NCBI GenBank assembly: GCA_963575745.1
Contig: CAUYUJ010017963.1
Coordinates: 1-64,000, forward strand
DNA: 64,000 bases
Origin: Prorocentrum cordatum
Lineage: Eukaryota > Sar > Dinophyceae > Prorocentrales > Prorocentraceae
Direction: 5' to 3'
In this document: one piece after another, positions 1-11,454 of the stretch
How the letters are laid out: the number at the start of each line of letters is the position of its first letter
Position numbering within the stretch: position 1 is the first letter of the stretch
Notes under the pieces: generated by a model
What the model was told of the DNA's origin: nothing
The model's input: the letters and a program-made list of their open reading frames with translations, nothing else
Database searches by the model: none
Translations under genes and position numbers: made by a program

Positions 1-35
1 GGAGGAAGAGGAGGAGGAGGAGGAGGAGGAGGAGA
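1..35. repeat. GGA microsatellite
   Basis: Run of GGA/GAG triplets at the window edge, so its true length is unknown. It is the first of many strand-biased GGA/TCC tracts here. Confidence 0.9.
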
Positions 36-249
36 CCACAGCACGACGAGGGGCGCGAGTGGAGGAGAAGGCGGCTGCCGCGTGCGGGTGGCGAGAGCGC
101 CAGGGGGACAGCGCCGCCAAGGGCGGCCGGCCAAGCCGTGCGCGTTGGCGGGTAACATCGGAGCGGCAGGCTTGTAGGGCAGCGATGGGGGCAGAGGGCG
201 ACCGCCGAGAGAGGGGAGACGGGCACGGGTAGCGTTGTGTGCCGTTCAC

Positions 250-397
250 CAAGCGCGCTCCACTACTCGCAAAGTGCCTACTCGCAAATGTTCGAAGCAT
301 TTTTGTTCGCCTCGATGTACTACACGTATCGTGAATTCTCCGCGGCGGATCGAGGTCATTTGCGAGTAGTTGCTTTGCGAATAGTGGAGTGCGCTTG
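250..397. mobile_element. MITE-like element with ~41-bp terminal inverted repeats
   Basis: The left arm (250-290, starting CAAGCGCGCTCCACTA) and right arm (357-397, ending GTGGAGTGCGCTTG) are near-perfect reverse complements with a ~66-bp spacer. There is no coding capacity, so it is a non-autonomous element. I saw no second copy of this family in the window. Confidence 0.8.
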
Positions 398-1900
398 TGG
401 AGCCGTGCGGCCGCGTGCTGCAGGGGGCGCGGGGGAGGGGCTGCGCAGCGGCGGCCAGGGAGAGGAGGCGAGGGGCACGGCGCGGAGGGCGAGGGGATGG
501 AATGGGAGCTTGGGGCGCCGTGGAGCGCCGACGGTGCGGTGCGGCTGCCGCGGGAAGCGCGCGAGGGGGCGAACGGGTACGCGAGTCGAGCCGCCGGGCC
601 GAGCGCGAGCACGACAGGAGGCCCAGTCGATGCCAGCCAGGGGGAGCGTCGGGGGCGGATGGCTGTCAGGGGGGGGCAGCTGCACCGGCCCCGAAAAAAT
701 CGCCCACTCCTCGCCGAGGGGGGCCTGTCGGCCCACCCCGCCCGGGAGACGGGTGGGTCTCGCCCTCGGCGGCCCATCGCCGAGCCCCTCGGCGACGTGG
801 TGGAGCCACCCGCGGCGGCGGGGCGGGGCGGGCTCCACGGCAGCGCGAGGCCGCCAGGAGGCCGAGCTCTGCAGAGAGCTGGAGGCCAGGCGGCAGGCCG
901 GAGGAGGCGGGAGGGAGGGCTCAGGATCTCTGCGCCCGCCCGGCCACATGGCTCCTTACCGCATCGCCAGGTCGGTCTTTTTTGATGCCTGAACGCTTCG
1001 TGCTAGCACACCAAGTCCGATCAACGTCAAGAGCGGAGGGCGCCGGACTCGGGGCGCAGGTGCCCGCGAGAGGAGGAGAGGAGCGAGCTAGCCTGCCTGG
1101 GCACAGGAGCGTGCTCGCCCCATGCAACCAGCCGGCGGAACGGAATGCAGCGGATGGGCAAGAGATAAGCATGACAGAGTCGACTGGAGAGAACCGGCAC
1201 GGACACAGGGCGCAACCGCCCCCACGTGGTTAGACGATTCGATTCAGGCTCGCACGCGCTTCCACAACAGGGGTTGCGCCAGTTCGCTGCCGACGTGACC
1301 CGTAACACTTCTGGTTGCGACCGCGACATTATTGTCACATTGGAGCAGAACAGTGTGCAGGCACTTCAGGCGTCAACCGGCATTCGGCATCGAAGGGCCG
1401 CGTTTGCTCTCGCGGGCTCCACCTCTCCAGGCAGTGACGGTTGGGCTTTCCGCTTTCCCAGGTGACCCAGGCGTCCACGGGCTGTCGGCATCGGACGGCC
1501 ACGTCGCTTGGCCTCGTTTCTATTGCGTCTTGTTTTCCTGCCATGCTCGTGTGAGTGTGCTCCTCACCCAGCATCACACGGTTCTCGGCTGGAGCGCAAT
1601 CGTCACATGTGTATGTGTGCAGTTTTCGCGTCCGTGTCTCGGATGCGAACGACCATCTGTTGCTGCAACTGCACGGTGGAGGAAGCCGTGGCTTTGTGTA
1701 GAGAATTGGGATGTCTCATCAACTTGTGCCAACTAACAGTGTCGGGTATCGTAGCCGACGGCGGACGTTGCGAGAATTCCTGAGCCTTTGCATATCGCTC
1801 ATTGTTTGTCGTCGCTTGCTCTAGCGTTCATGCGGCCATGCCTGGTGGCGCGAGCCTGGCCGCCCGCGCCACTGCGGCTAATATAAAGCGGAGTAGAAGT
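398..1900. other. GC-rich spacer, nothing recognised
   Basis: Long open frames occur on both strands (for example 356-949 minus and 397-1233 plus), but they overlap in all phases, are Arg/Gly/Pro-rich and show no domain. I treat them as by-products of high GC content. Confidence 0.5.
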
Positions 1901-1924
1901 GTTGGTCAGCGTCTGCGCGCGTGC

Positions 1925-1949
1925 CCGTGCGTGTGTGTGTGTGTGTGTG

Positions 1950-2019
<70 letters not shown>

Positions 2020-2070
2020 CAGGGCCGCGACGCCAAAAAGTGTGTGTGTGTGTGTGTGTGTGTTTGGGTG
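1925..2070. repeat. (TG)n microsatellite, two blocks
   Basis: Almost uninterrupted TG dinucleotides at 1928-2016 and 2040-2064, separated by a short unique stretch. Confidence 0.95.
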
Positions 2071-2775
2071 ATACGTTCTCTATTTTGCAGCTTCGACGCG
2101 ACTCCGATGCACGCTCACCGTGCTTGTCTTCCTCGGTCGGCTGTCGCCATTCCCCGACGCCGCGGTGTCGCTGTCGCCGGTGTCGTCGGCCCCTGCGATG
2201 CTGCCCTGCTCCGCCGCTGCCCCTTAGAGGCTCGGCAAGCTCTCGCCCGCTAGGCGCTGCGGCCTTCTGCTCGCTGCCCGCCGCCCGCGGGCGCCGCCAG
2301 TGCCCGTCTGGCGCCGCCGCCAGCTGCTGCCCGCCACTGACCGCCGCCGGCGGACCCCGCCTCTGCCCCGTGAGGGGCTCGGCCCGTCGGCGCCCGTTGG
2401 GCGCCGCCGCCCGCTGCTCCTCGCCACTGCCCGCTGCCCGCCGCCCCCAGCCACTGGTGCCTGCGAGGGGCAGGCGCTTCCCCCGTTGCAGTTGCTGGCT
2501 GGCCAGGGTGGATTCCTGGGAGCCTCGCTCGGCCCAGGGTCAGCCCGTCTTAGCCAGACTGAGTGCCCGGAGCGCTTGAGCGGCTATTGCTCCAGCTGGC
2601 TGCGCCCGAAACAGTGTGTCTGTGTACACTGAGTCGTGCAGCGAGGTTCCCCGTGGGTGAACCCTGCATGCCCTGCTGCCGCTGAGCTTGGCCCGCCACG
2701 CGCGCCTGTCTCCACTCTGCAGCCTGCCTGACTCTGCCGCGTTGCTGCGCGCGTGGCCGCAACGCCAACACGCAC
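2071..2775. other. GC-rich degenerate repeat tract, no gene seen
   Basis: From about 2150 to 2460 the sequence is a degenerate mix of GCCGCC/CGCTGCCC words. Open frames exist in several phases without recognisable domains. Confidence 0.45.
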
Positions 2776-2785
2776 ATATACATAC

Positions 2786-2838
<53 letters not shown>

Positions 2839-2850
2839 TACATATAACGG
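2776..2850. repeat. (TA)n / (CATA)n microsatellite
   Basis: An alternating TA run with CATA interruptions, AT-rich against GC-rich flanks. Confidence 0.95.
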
Positions 2851-3074
2851 CGCACCGGGTCCGGGGGCCCCGGCCGGAACCCGCCGCAATGTGCACTCCC
2901 GGGGCCGAGAGCCGTCGGGGCTTGCCGGAGGCCTCCCCGGTCAGACAAGACGGCCCCAGGAGCGCCCAAGACGGCCCAATAAACTTCCAAGAGGCCTCCA
3001 AGAGGGCTCCGAGATGCTGAAGATGGCCTCCAGACGTCCAAGGACGCCCCCAAGAGGCCCCAAGAAGCCTCCAA

Positions 3075-4245
3075 TATGCGTCCCAAGAGGGCCCCTAGAC
3101 GCCAAAATTGGCCCATTCCCTTCGTAAAACGTACATTTTCAACAAAGTTGTCTTTTTGGCTTTCCGACGTTACAGGACGGCCCAAGAGGCGCCCAAGACC
3201 GCCCCAAGACGGCCCAAGAAGCTTCCCAGAGGGCCCCAGGACAGCCCAAGAGGGCCCCAAGACGGCCCGAGAGGCGCCCAAGATGGCCCAAGAGGGCCCC
3301 AAGACGGGCCCAAGAGGGGGCCCAGAGGGGGACCACGAACCGCAAGCTCGAGCCTTCCGCCCCAAGAGGCCGCCAGGAGGCCCCAAGGAGGCCCCTCAAG
3401 AGGAACCCAAAAAAAATGACGAGAAACCCCATAAACCTCCAAGGCAGCCCGCCCCCAAGAGGCCCCAAGAAGCCTCCAACATGCGTCCCAAGAGGGCCCC
3501 TAGGCGCAACAATTGGCCCATTCCGTTCGTAAAACGTACATTTTTCACAAAGTCGCCTTTTGGGCTTTCCGACGTTACAGGACGGCTCAAGAGGCGCCCA
3601 AGACCGCCCCAAGACGGCCCAAGAAGCTTCCAAGAGGGCCCCAGGACAGCCCAAGAGGGCCCCAAGACGGCCCAAGAGGCGCCCAAGATGGCCCAAGAGG
3701 GCCCCAAGACGGGCCCAAGAGGGGGCCCAGAGGGAGACCACGAACCGCAAGCTCGAGCCTTCCGCCCCAAGAGGCCGCCAGGAGGCCCCAAGGAGGCCCC
3801 TCAAGATGCCCCAGGACACCCCAGACGTCCAAGGACGCCCCCAAGACGCCCCAAGAAGCCTCCAACATGCGTCCCAAGAGGGCCCCTAGACGCAAAAATT
3901 GGCCCATTCCCTTCGTAAAACGTACAGTTTTAACAAAGTCGCCTTTTGGGCTTTCCGACGTTACAGGACGGCCCAAGAGGCGCCCAAGACCGCCCCAAGA
4001 CGGCCCAAGAAGCTTCCAAGAGGGCCCCAGGACAGCCCAAGAGGGCCCCAAAGCGGCCCAAGAGGTGCCCAAGATGGCCCAAGAGGGCCCCGAAACGGGC
4101 CCAAGAGGGGGCCCAGAGGGGGACCACGAACCGCAAGCTCGAGCCTTCCGCCCCAAGAGGCCGCCAGGAGGCCCCAAGGAGGCCCCTCAAGAGGCCCCAG
4201 GGGACCCCCAAGAGGCCCAAAGGAGGCCCCGAGAAGCCCCAAATC
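3075..4245. repeat. Three tandem copies of a ~400-bp repeat
   Basis: Units begin near 3075, 3481 and 3867 (spacing about 406 and 386 bp). Each starts with ATGCGTCCCAAGAGGGC, passes a short AT-richer box (GGCTTTCCGACGTTACAGGA) and continues with degenerate CCCAAGA/GGCCCC words. All frames read as Pro/Arg/Gly/Lys-rich protein, which is a compositional effect. Related CCAAGAGGCCCC sequence recurs at 27660-27985. Both the words and the AT-richer box recur at 52980-53480, so this is a dispersed satellite family. Confidence 0.85.
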
Positions 4246-4374
4246 GGCCCCAAAAATGCTTCGAACCTACTTCCAGGAGGCCCCCGACAGGTTCAGAGGC
4301 TCCCGAGAAGCTACGTCAAACTCCCAGCGAGCGGCCGGACGAGGCCCCCCAAAAAATCCCAAGAGGGTTCCAGT

Positions 4375-4445
4375 ATTTGTATCTTTCAGCGCTCTCTGGC
4401 CTTCTTCCCTCTCTTTCTCTCTATCTTTCTCTCTCTTCCTTTCAG
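4375..4445. repeat. CTTT/CTCT-rich simple tract
   Basis: A short pyrimidine-rich run (CTTTCTCTCTATCTTTC-type). Confidence 0.7.
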
Positions 4446-4634
4446 ATTCCGTGTCCTTGCGACCTTCTGCAGTCCCCGACGCCGCCATGGCTGGATCCGC
4501 TGGAGCGTGTCTTGTGATGTGCGGCGGTGCGAAGCCCGTCCCACTGATCAAGGCACAGTTACGACATGATGGGTCCATCATTTCTTGCCTTCCCATGTGC
4601 GTTTTCCCAATCGATTCCTGGGCCCGAGGTCGCA

Positions 4635-4800
4635 AAAAATACGACGTCGGAGGTCTGGGGAGGCGGGACGAACGACCTGGACCTCCGACGTCTTGGAAAA
4701 ATCACGACGGCGGTTTTTGTAAATTTTCGGCCTCCGGGGCCCCTCGCTGGGTCCCGGGACCGTCAGAAAACGACTCAGGATGAAAAAAATTATCCCGGCA
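4635..4800. repeat. Copy of dispersed GACGTCGTGA...GGTCTGG family
   Basis: Contains the recurring cassette GACGTC..., GAGGTCTGG, a ...TTTTTGTAAATTTTCGGCCTC stretch and GACTCAGGATGAAAA. Similar cassettes occur at 16165-16320, 18740-19020, 37150-37270, 42090-42500, 42930-43100, 54880-55140 and 56715-56910, in both orientations and mostly in introns. Confidence 0.6.
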
Positions 4801-4904
4801 AAGCAACCTAACAGCGATGTGTAGAAGCATATATGGAAGCATTCCCCTTAAGATTCAGATGAGAATCCAGTTGTAGAGTTCTGCTGTTCTCGCAGTCGCA
4901 GTCG

Positions 4905-5275
4905 CATTCGCGATGACAGTCGCAGTGGCAGCGGCAGTCGCAGTCACAGCCTCAGCCTGCCTCAGTATCAGCTGCCTCAGCCTCAGCCTCAGCCTGCCTC
5001 AGCCTCAGCCTCAGCCTGCTTCAGCCTCAGCCTCAGTCTGCCTTCAGCCTCAGCCTCTGTGCCTCAGCCTGCCTCAGCATCAGCCTGCATCCGCCTCAGC
5101 CTCAGCCTCAGCCTCAGTCTGCCTCAGCATCAGCCTGCCTCAGCGTCTGCCTCAGCCTGCCTCAGCCTCAGTCTGCCTTCAGCCTCAGCCTCAGCCTCAG
5201 CCTGCCTCAGCATCAGCCTGCCTCAGCCTCATCCTCAGCCTGCCTCAGCCTCAGCATCAGCTTGCCTCAGCATTC
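4905..5275. repeat. CAGCCT/CAGTCG hexamer-rich tract of unit 1
   Basis: Degenerate CAGCCT, CAGCAT and TGCCTCAG words fill the position held by the CCT tract in units 2 and 3. Confidence 0.85.
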
Positions 5276-6000
5276 AAAATGTGGCCCGGGAATGGAGTTC
5301 TGGGAACTCGAAGAACACGAAGTGGCCTACAGTTGGCTCCGGGCATTCAAAATCATGCCCAGGAATGGAGTTCTGGGAACTCGAAGACCACGAAATGGCC
5401 TACAGTTGGCTCCGGGCATTAAACATGTGGCCCGGGAATGGAGTTCTGGAACTCGAAGAGCACGAAGTGGCCTACAGTTGGCTCCGGGCATTCACAATGT
5501 GGCCCGGGAATGGAGTTCTGGGCACTCGAAGAGCACGAAGTGGCCTACAGTTGGCTCCGGGCATTCAAAATGTGGCCCGGGAGTGGAGTTCTGGGAACTC
5601 GAAGAGCACGAAGTGGCCTACAGTTGGCTCCGGGCATTCAAAATGTGTCCCGGGAATGGAGTTCTGGGAACTCGAAGAGCACGAAGTGGCCTACAGTTGG
5701 CTCCGGGCATCCAAAATGTGGCCCGGGAATGGAATTCTGGGAACTCGAAGAGCACGAAGTGTGTGACTGTTGCATCCGGCCCTCCAGAAGGTGGCCCGGG
5801 AATGGAGTTCTGGGAACTCGAAGAGCACGAAGTGTGTGACTGTTGCATCCGGCCCTCCAGAATGTGGCCCGGGAATGGAGTTCTGGGAACTCGAAGAGCA
5901 CGAAGTGTGTGACTGTTGCATCCGGTTATTCAGAATGAGCCTGTGAATGGAGTTCTGGGAAGTCGAAGAGCACGAAGTGTGTGACTGTTGGTGAAAAACG
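5276..6000. repeat. 73-bp monomer array, block 1
   Basis: About ten monomers with 72-73-bp spacing. Monomers share GGAGTTCTGGGAACTCGAAG. They fall into type A (CCTACAGTTGGCTCCGGGCA) followed by type B (GTGTGACTGTTGCATCCGG); all A copies precede all B copies. Confidence 0.95.
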
Positions 6001-6214
6001 AGTTCGGCACAGGCCCGCCCGGCAACTCCCAACACCTGCCCGGACCCCCCTGTGGAGTGATCTGTGAGCTCTTTTGACACTACTAGAAACCTATCAGTCT
6101 TCGCTGTTAGGTAAAATCCAGTTGTCGAATTCTGCTGTTCTCGCAGTCGTAGTCGCATTCGCGATGACAGTCGCAGCGGCAACGGCAGTCGCAGTCACAG
6201 CCTCAGCCTCAGCA

Positions 6215-6990
6215 TGCCTCCTCCTCCTCCTCCTCTTTCTCCGCTCCTCCTCCTCCTCCTCTCCTCACGCTCTCCTGTTGCTCGTCCTCGTTGCTCGTCC
6301 TCCTCGTCTTGCTCGTACTCCTCCTCCTGGGCTCTCTCCTCCTCCTCCTCCTCCTCCTCCGCCTCCCTCCTCCTCCTCCTGGTGTCCTCGTTCTCCTCCT
6401 CCTGGTGCCTCTCCCCCCCCCTCCTCCTCCTCCTCGTCCTCCTCCCTCCGTCCTCCTCGTCCTCCTCCTCCCTCTTTCCTCCTCCTCCTCCTCCTCCTCC
6501 TCCTCCTCAGTCCTCCCCCTACCCCTCTCATCCTCCTCCTCCTCCTCTCCTCACCTCTTCCTGTCGTCCTCGTTCTCGTCCATCCTCGTCTTGCTCGTCC
6601 TCCTCCTCCTGGTGTTCTCTCCTCCTCCTCCTCCTCCTCCTCCTCCTCCTCCTCCTGGTGGTCCTCGTTCTCCTCCTCCTGGTACTCTCCCCCCCCTCCT
6701 CCTCCTCCTCGTCCTCGTCCTCCTCCTCCTCCTCCTCCTCTTCCTCCTCCTCCTCCTCCTCCTCCTCCTCCTCCTCCTCCTCCTGGTACTCCTCCCCCTC
6801 CCCTCCCCCTCCCCTCCTCCTCCTCCTCCACTTCCTGGTCGTCCTCCTCCTCCTGGTCGTCCTCCTCCTCCTGCTCGTCCTCCTCCTCCTCCTGCTCGTC
6901 CTTCTTCTCCTGCTCCTCCTGCTCCTCGTCCTGCTCCTGCTCGTCCTCGTCCTCCTGGTCTTGCTCGTCCTCCTCCTCGTCGTGCTCTTG
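6215..6990. repeat. (CCT)n-rich tract of unit 2
   Basis: CTC/CCT triplets with CTGGTG and CTCGTC interruptions. Open in all frames as Ser, Leu or Pro polymers; not coding. Confidence 0.95.
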
Positions 6991-6994
6991 CCCG

Positions 6995-7500
6995 TGCTGA
7001 AAATGTGGCCCAGGAATGGGAGTTCTGGGAAGTCGAAGAGAACGAAGTTGCCTACAGTTGGCTACGGGCATTCAAAATGTGGCCCGGGAATGGAGTTCTG
7101 GGAACTCGAAGAGCACGAAGTGGCCTACAGTTGGCTCCGGGCATTCAAAATGTGGCCCGGGAATGGAGTTCTGGGAACTCGAAGAGCACGAAGTGGCCTA
7201 CAGTTGGCTCCGGGCATCCAAAATGTGGCCCGGGAATGGAATTCTGGGAACTCGAAGAGCACGAAGTGTGTGACTGTTGCATCCGGCCCTCCAGAATGTG
7301 GCCCGGGAATGGCGTTCTGGGAACTCGAAGAGCACGAAGTGTGTGACTGTTGCATCCGGCCCTCCAGAATGTGGCCCGGGAATGGCGTTCTGGGATCTCG
7401 AAGAGCACGAAGTGTGTGACTGTTGCATCCGGGTATTGAGAATGTGGCCTGGGAATGGAGTTCTGGGAAGTCGAAGAGCACGAAGTGTGTGACTGTTGGT
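6995..7500. repeat. 73-bp monomer array, block 2
   Basis: Monomer starts at 7074, 7147, 7220 and 7293 are exactly 73 bp apart. Type A monomers are followed by type B, as in block 1. Confidence 0.95.
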
Positions 7501-7764
7501 GAAAAACGAGCCCGGCACCTTGCCGCCCGGCAACTCCCCAACACCTGCCCGGACCCCCCTGTGGAGTGATCTGCTGCTCTCTTTTGATCCCATTATCCCG
7601 GCAAAGCAACCTAACAGCGATGTGTAGAAGCATATCTGAAAGCATTCCCCTTAAGATTCAGATGAAAATCCAGTTGTCGAATTCTGCTGTTCTCGCAGTC
7701 GTAGTCGCATTCGCGATGACAGTCGCAGCGGCAACGGCAGTCGCAGTCACAGCCTCAGCCTCAG

Positions 7765-8550
7765 CCTGCCTCCTCCTCCTCCTCCTTTCTCCTGCTCCTC
7801 CTCCTCCTCCTCCTCCTCCTCCTCCTCCTCCTCTTCTCCTGCTCGTCCTCGTTCTCGTCCTCCTCGTCTTGCTCGTCCTCCTCCTCCTGGTGCTCTCTCC
7901 TCCTCCTCCTCCTCCTCCTCCTCCTCCTCCTCCTCCTCCTGGTGGTCCTCGTTCTCCTCCTCCTGGTGCTCTCCCCCCCCCTCCTCCTCCTCGTCCTCCT
8001 CCTCCTCCTCCTCCTCCTCGTCCTCCTCCTCCTCTTCCTCCTCCTCCTCCTCCTCCTCCTCCTCCTCCTGGTAGTCCTCCCCCTCCCCTCCTCCTCCTCC
8101 TCCTCCTCCTCTTCCTGGTCGTCCTCGTTCTCGTCCTCCTCGTCTTGCTCGTCCTCCTCCTCCTGGTGTTTCTCTCCTCCTCCTCCTCCTCCTCCTCCTC
8201 CTCCTCCTCCTCCTGGTGGTCCTCGTTCTCCTCCTCCTGGTACTCTCCCCCCCCTCCTCCTCCTCCTCCTCGTCCCTCGTCCTCCTCTCCTCCTCCTCCT
8301 CTTCCTCCTTCCTCCTCCTCCTCTCTTCCTCCTCCTCCTCCTGGTACTCCTCCCCTCCCCTCCTCCTCCTCCTCCTCCTCCTCCTCTTCGGTCGTCCTCC
8401 TCCTCCTGGTCGTCCTCCTCCTCCTGCTCGTCCTCCTCCTCCTCCTGCTCGTCCTTCTTCTCCTGCTCCTCCTGCTCCTCGTCCTGCTCCTGCTCGTCCT
8501 CGTCCTCCTGGTCTTGCTCGTCCTCCTCCTCGTCGTGCTCTTGCCCCTGC
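7765..8550. repeat. (CCT)n-rich tract of unit 3
   Basis: Same composition and interruptions as the unit 2 tract; the two units are clear duplicates. Confidence 0.95.
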
Positions 8551-8554
8551 TGAA

Positions 8555-9055
8555 AATGTGGCCCAGGAATGGGAGTTCTGGGAAGTCGAAGAGCACGAAG
8601 TTGCCTACAGTTGGCTACGGGCATTCAAAATGTGGCCCGGGAATGGAGTTCTGGGAACTCGAAGAGCACGAAGTGGCCTACAGTTGGCTCCGGGCATTCA
8701 AAATGTGGCCCGGGAATGGAGTTCTGGGAAATAGAAAAGCACGAAGTGGCCTACAGTTGGCTCCGGGCATCAAAATGTGGCCCGGGAATGGAGTTCTGGG
8801 AACTCGAAGAGCACGAAGTGTGTGACTGTTGCATCCGGCCCTCCAGAATGTGGCCCGGGAATGGTTTCTGGGAACTCGAAGAGCACGAAGTGTGTGACTG
8901 TTGCATCCGGTTATTCTAAATGTGGCCCGGGAATGGCGTTCTGGGATCTCGAAGAGCACGAAGTGTGTGACTGTTGCATCCGGGTATTGAGAATGTGGCC
9001 TGGGAATGGAGTTCTGGGAAGTCGAAGAGCACGAAGTGTGTGACTGTTGGTGAAA
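8555..9055. repeat. 73-bp monomer array, block 3
   Basis: Same A-then-B order, with small indels at about 8770 and 8862 that break the register. Confidence 0.95.
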
Positions 9056-9203
9056 AACGAGCCCGGCACCTGCCGCCCGGCAACTCCCAACACCTGCCCG
9101 GACCCCCCTGTGGAGTGATCTGCTGCTCTCTTTTGATCCCACTAGAAACCTATCAGTCTTCGCTGTTAGGTAACTAGAAACCTATCAGTCTTCGCTGTTA
9201 GGT

Positions 9204-10520
9204 AAAATGCCTCCCAGGCGCCCTCGAACGGCTTCTGAAAAGACCCCAAGAAGCCTCCCAGAGAAGCATCTTGACGACGACCCTGTTTGGCCCCAAGAGC
9301 AACACAAGATGCCAACGAGAGGCTTCCTCCTCCGCCCCTTCCTCTTCCTCCTCCTCCTCCTACTTATCTTCATCCTCCTCATCTCCTTCTCATCCTCTCC
9401 TCCTCCTCCCCTCCCCTTCCCCATCCTCATCTTCTTCCTCCTCGGCGGCGCCACAATGGCCCCGGGCCCACGGCGAAGCAGTAGCGATCATGCAACATGG
9501 GCCGGCGGAGTGAGCGAAGCGATTGAATAATCACGTAAGGTTGTGGGGCGGGGGGACGAAGGGGAAACATAACCAGGCCTCCACACACCCACACACCATA
9601 CCACCTCCACAAAGAAACGCACAAACAAGAGACAGCCCCGGCTGCAAGGGCGTAAAGGCGGCTTTGACCTGCCCCACGAGGACACGGGCCTGGTCGGAAA
9701 AACTATAAGCCCGCCAGCCGCACCCGCGGATAACCATCCGAGGATCGCCGCCGGCTCGATCAAAACAGCCACCCGGCGACACACGACCGAGTGGAACACA
9801 TCTACCATGAGAGGGGATGCGTGAAGGACAACGGCAAAAACAAACTTTCCCCATTGATAAATGTGTTATCGAAAATTCATTGCTTTCCCCTCCACGAACT
9901 CACCCATCACGTGCGGCATCGCTCTGCAACACCACCTAAGCCGAAACCGAACAAAGTGGCGCCAAGAAAATGGCCGCACCAGCGGAGGCGCAAGGCGCTT
10001 ACTTGGTGCATTCCTACAAACCGACCCCGCTGGTGCCACCCGAGCACACGACAATGAGGCACAGAAACAACTTAAGGCGTCGCACGGTGAATCACACATA
10101 TTCGGACGTTTTTTTACTTTATTTTTTCTTTTTCCAAAATCCCATTAAGGAGCGCAAATCCGTGTAGACACACACACACACACACGCGCACACCGAGTTT
10201 TACCCGAGGGGAAACTTTGGGCCACCATTTTTTTATATAAAAAAACGCTCGCTGCAGCACGCGCAACGTGCGGCTCAAAACCCGACGCACGTTGGCTAAA
10301 CGAGTCGCCGGTCTGCACCCCTGGATCCACTGCTGGCACCGAAACCCCAGCCGGAGCCGAAACCGCCACGGAGGAAAGAGCCGAAACCCCAACCGCCTCC
10401 GAGACGTGATGATCCCAGGGTGGGTGTGCACTCCCGCCCTCAAAAAAACCTTATGGCACAGACGATGGCCGACCCGAGCATAATCAAGAGGACACAAACA
10501 CAGCAGCAGTGACCATGCCC
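9204..10520. other. Spacer with CTC tract, no gene recognised
   Basis: A CTC/CATC tract lies at 9325-9445 and a short CA run at 10165-10190. The rest is unique. Open frames up to 127 codons exist but none carries a motif I recognise. Confidence 0.45.
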
Positions 10521-10522
10521 TT

Positions 10523-11400
10523 TCAATTCAGCACAGAAGGGGGCACCCCGAATGGGGTACGTGTGAAGCGCGTCCATTGTGCAGTAAACACATCTCCGAC
10601 AGACACCCATCCCCGGCGGGGGAGTGAACCGCAGCGAAAAATGTGAACCTCAGGGGAGGACGAGGAACGGATGGGAAAGATAGGACGGAGAGGAGAAAAA
10701 CGGAACGAGGGAGAAGGAAGGGCACAGTCCCACCACAATCTCCCCCCCGCACTCTGGGGAGGCACAAGCCGGGGATTAAGAAGACGCGTCTCCGACGAGC
10801 GGCCACGAGGAGGCTGTGCAGCTTGCTCGTCGAAGATTCGTTCGGCCTCAGCAAGCTCCACCATGTTGTCGCTGATCTTGCGGAGCACGTCGTCTCGGTA
10901 CCCGGTGGCACGCTGCAGCTGCTTGGCCAACTTGTCCTGGCACTTCTGCACTATTGAAGTCGGCGATTGCCTGCTGGCGCCTGTCCCGTGGAGAGTACCA
11001 CTGGTCCAGCTGGTCCTAGTGGGAGGGCATCCAGACATGCGGCTGCGATCTCATCCATTCTAGCTTGGTCGCCGTTCTTTTTCGTCTGGAGGTACTCCTG
11101 CTTGAGGAGATCGACCATGGCGCTCCGGGTCGTGTTCTGCTTATCGCTCTCAGCACTGTCATGGAGCATGGTTGGCTTCCATTCGTGTCCACACGCCTTA
11201 TAGTTTGTCCAACCAGGCTTGCCAGCGCGATTGCAATCTACCCAGTTACCGCTGCCCGTCGGGCATGTCGTGCACACCATGTACTGCGTAGCCTTCTCGC
11301 CCTTGGTGTTAGGAGCTCTGGCTCCGCGGCTGGCTGGGCGCGATGTCTGCCGCCACGGCGGCGGCCACGTCTCTTCCTCATTCCAGCCTCGGCCTCTGAC
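10523..11400 (-). pseudogene. Retroelement ORF1 (gag-like) fragment, frameshifted
   Basis: Two overlapping minus-strand frames look protein-coding. The upstream one (11400 to 10951) has a Cys-rich segment (CTTCPTG, WVDC, KACGHEW) followed by a charged helical stretch (MVDLLKQEYLQTKKNGD). The downstream one (from about 10960) has a strong coiled coil (IVQKCQDKLAKQLQRATGYR). A Cys-rich knuckle plus coiled coil is usual for non-LTR retrotransposon ORF1 proteins, and decayed LINEs are abundant here. The upstream frame is continuous with the last DTWD1-like exon, so part of it could instead be that protein's C-terminal extension. The frame change near 10955 argues for a broken copy. Confidence 0.4.
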
Positions 11401-11454
11401 CATGTAGAGTTTGGGCCGCACGGACTTCAGCAGCGGCACGTATTGGCCGCCCCC
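11401..11454 (-). CDS. DTWD1: DTWD1-like exon 8 (3' end unresolved)
   Basis: Begins [19 protein letters not shown] after acceptor GCCTGAG, matching the family's C-terminal GQYDNLL helix. A GT follows at 11400, but the frame stays open to 10951, so either another exon follows or the protein has an extension running into the Cys-rich segment described separately. Confidence 0.6.

Larger units (their letters stand above)
4789..9203. repeat. Composite higher-order satellite (three ~1.3-1.5-kb units)
   Basis: Each unit begins with a conserved leader (AATCCAGTTGTCGAATTCTG and a CAGTCGCAGTCGCATTCG box) at about 4866, 6114 and 7667. A simple CAG/CCT-rich tract follows, then an array of 73-bp monomers, then a shared tail (GTGACTGTTGGTGAAAAACG to TGTGGAGTGATCTG) near 5980-6065, 7490-7570 and 9040-9120. 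Linkers are ACTAGAAACCTATCAGTCTT (6080, tandemly doubled at 9144-9203) or ATTATCCCGGCAAAGCAACC (4789, 7589). The element order is the same in all units. Confidence 0.9.

Noticed and set aside
6074-8825. Long Ser/Leu/Pro open frames over the CCT tracts
   Set aside because: Translations of (CCT)n in each phase; they reflect the microsatellite, not a protein.
5276-9055. CRISPR-like direct repeats
   Set aside because: 73-bp monomers are head-to-tail with no unique spacers, in eukaryotic DNA without cas genes: a satellite.
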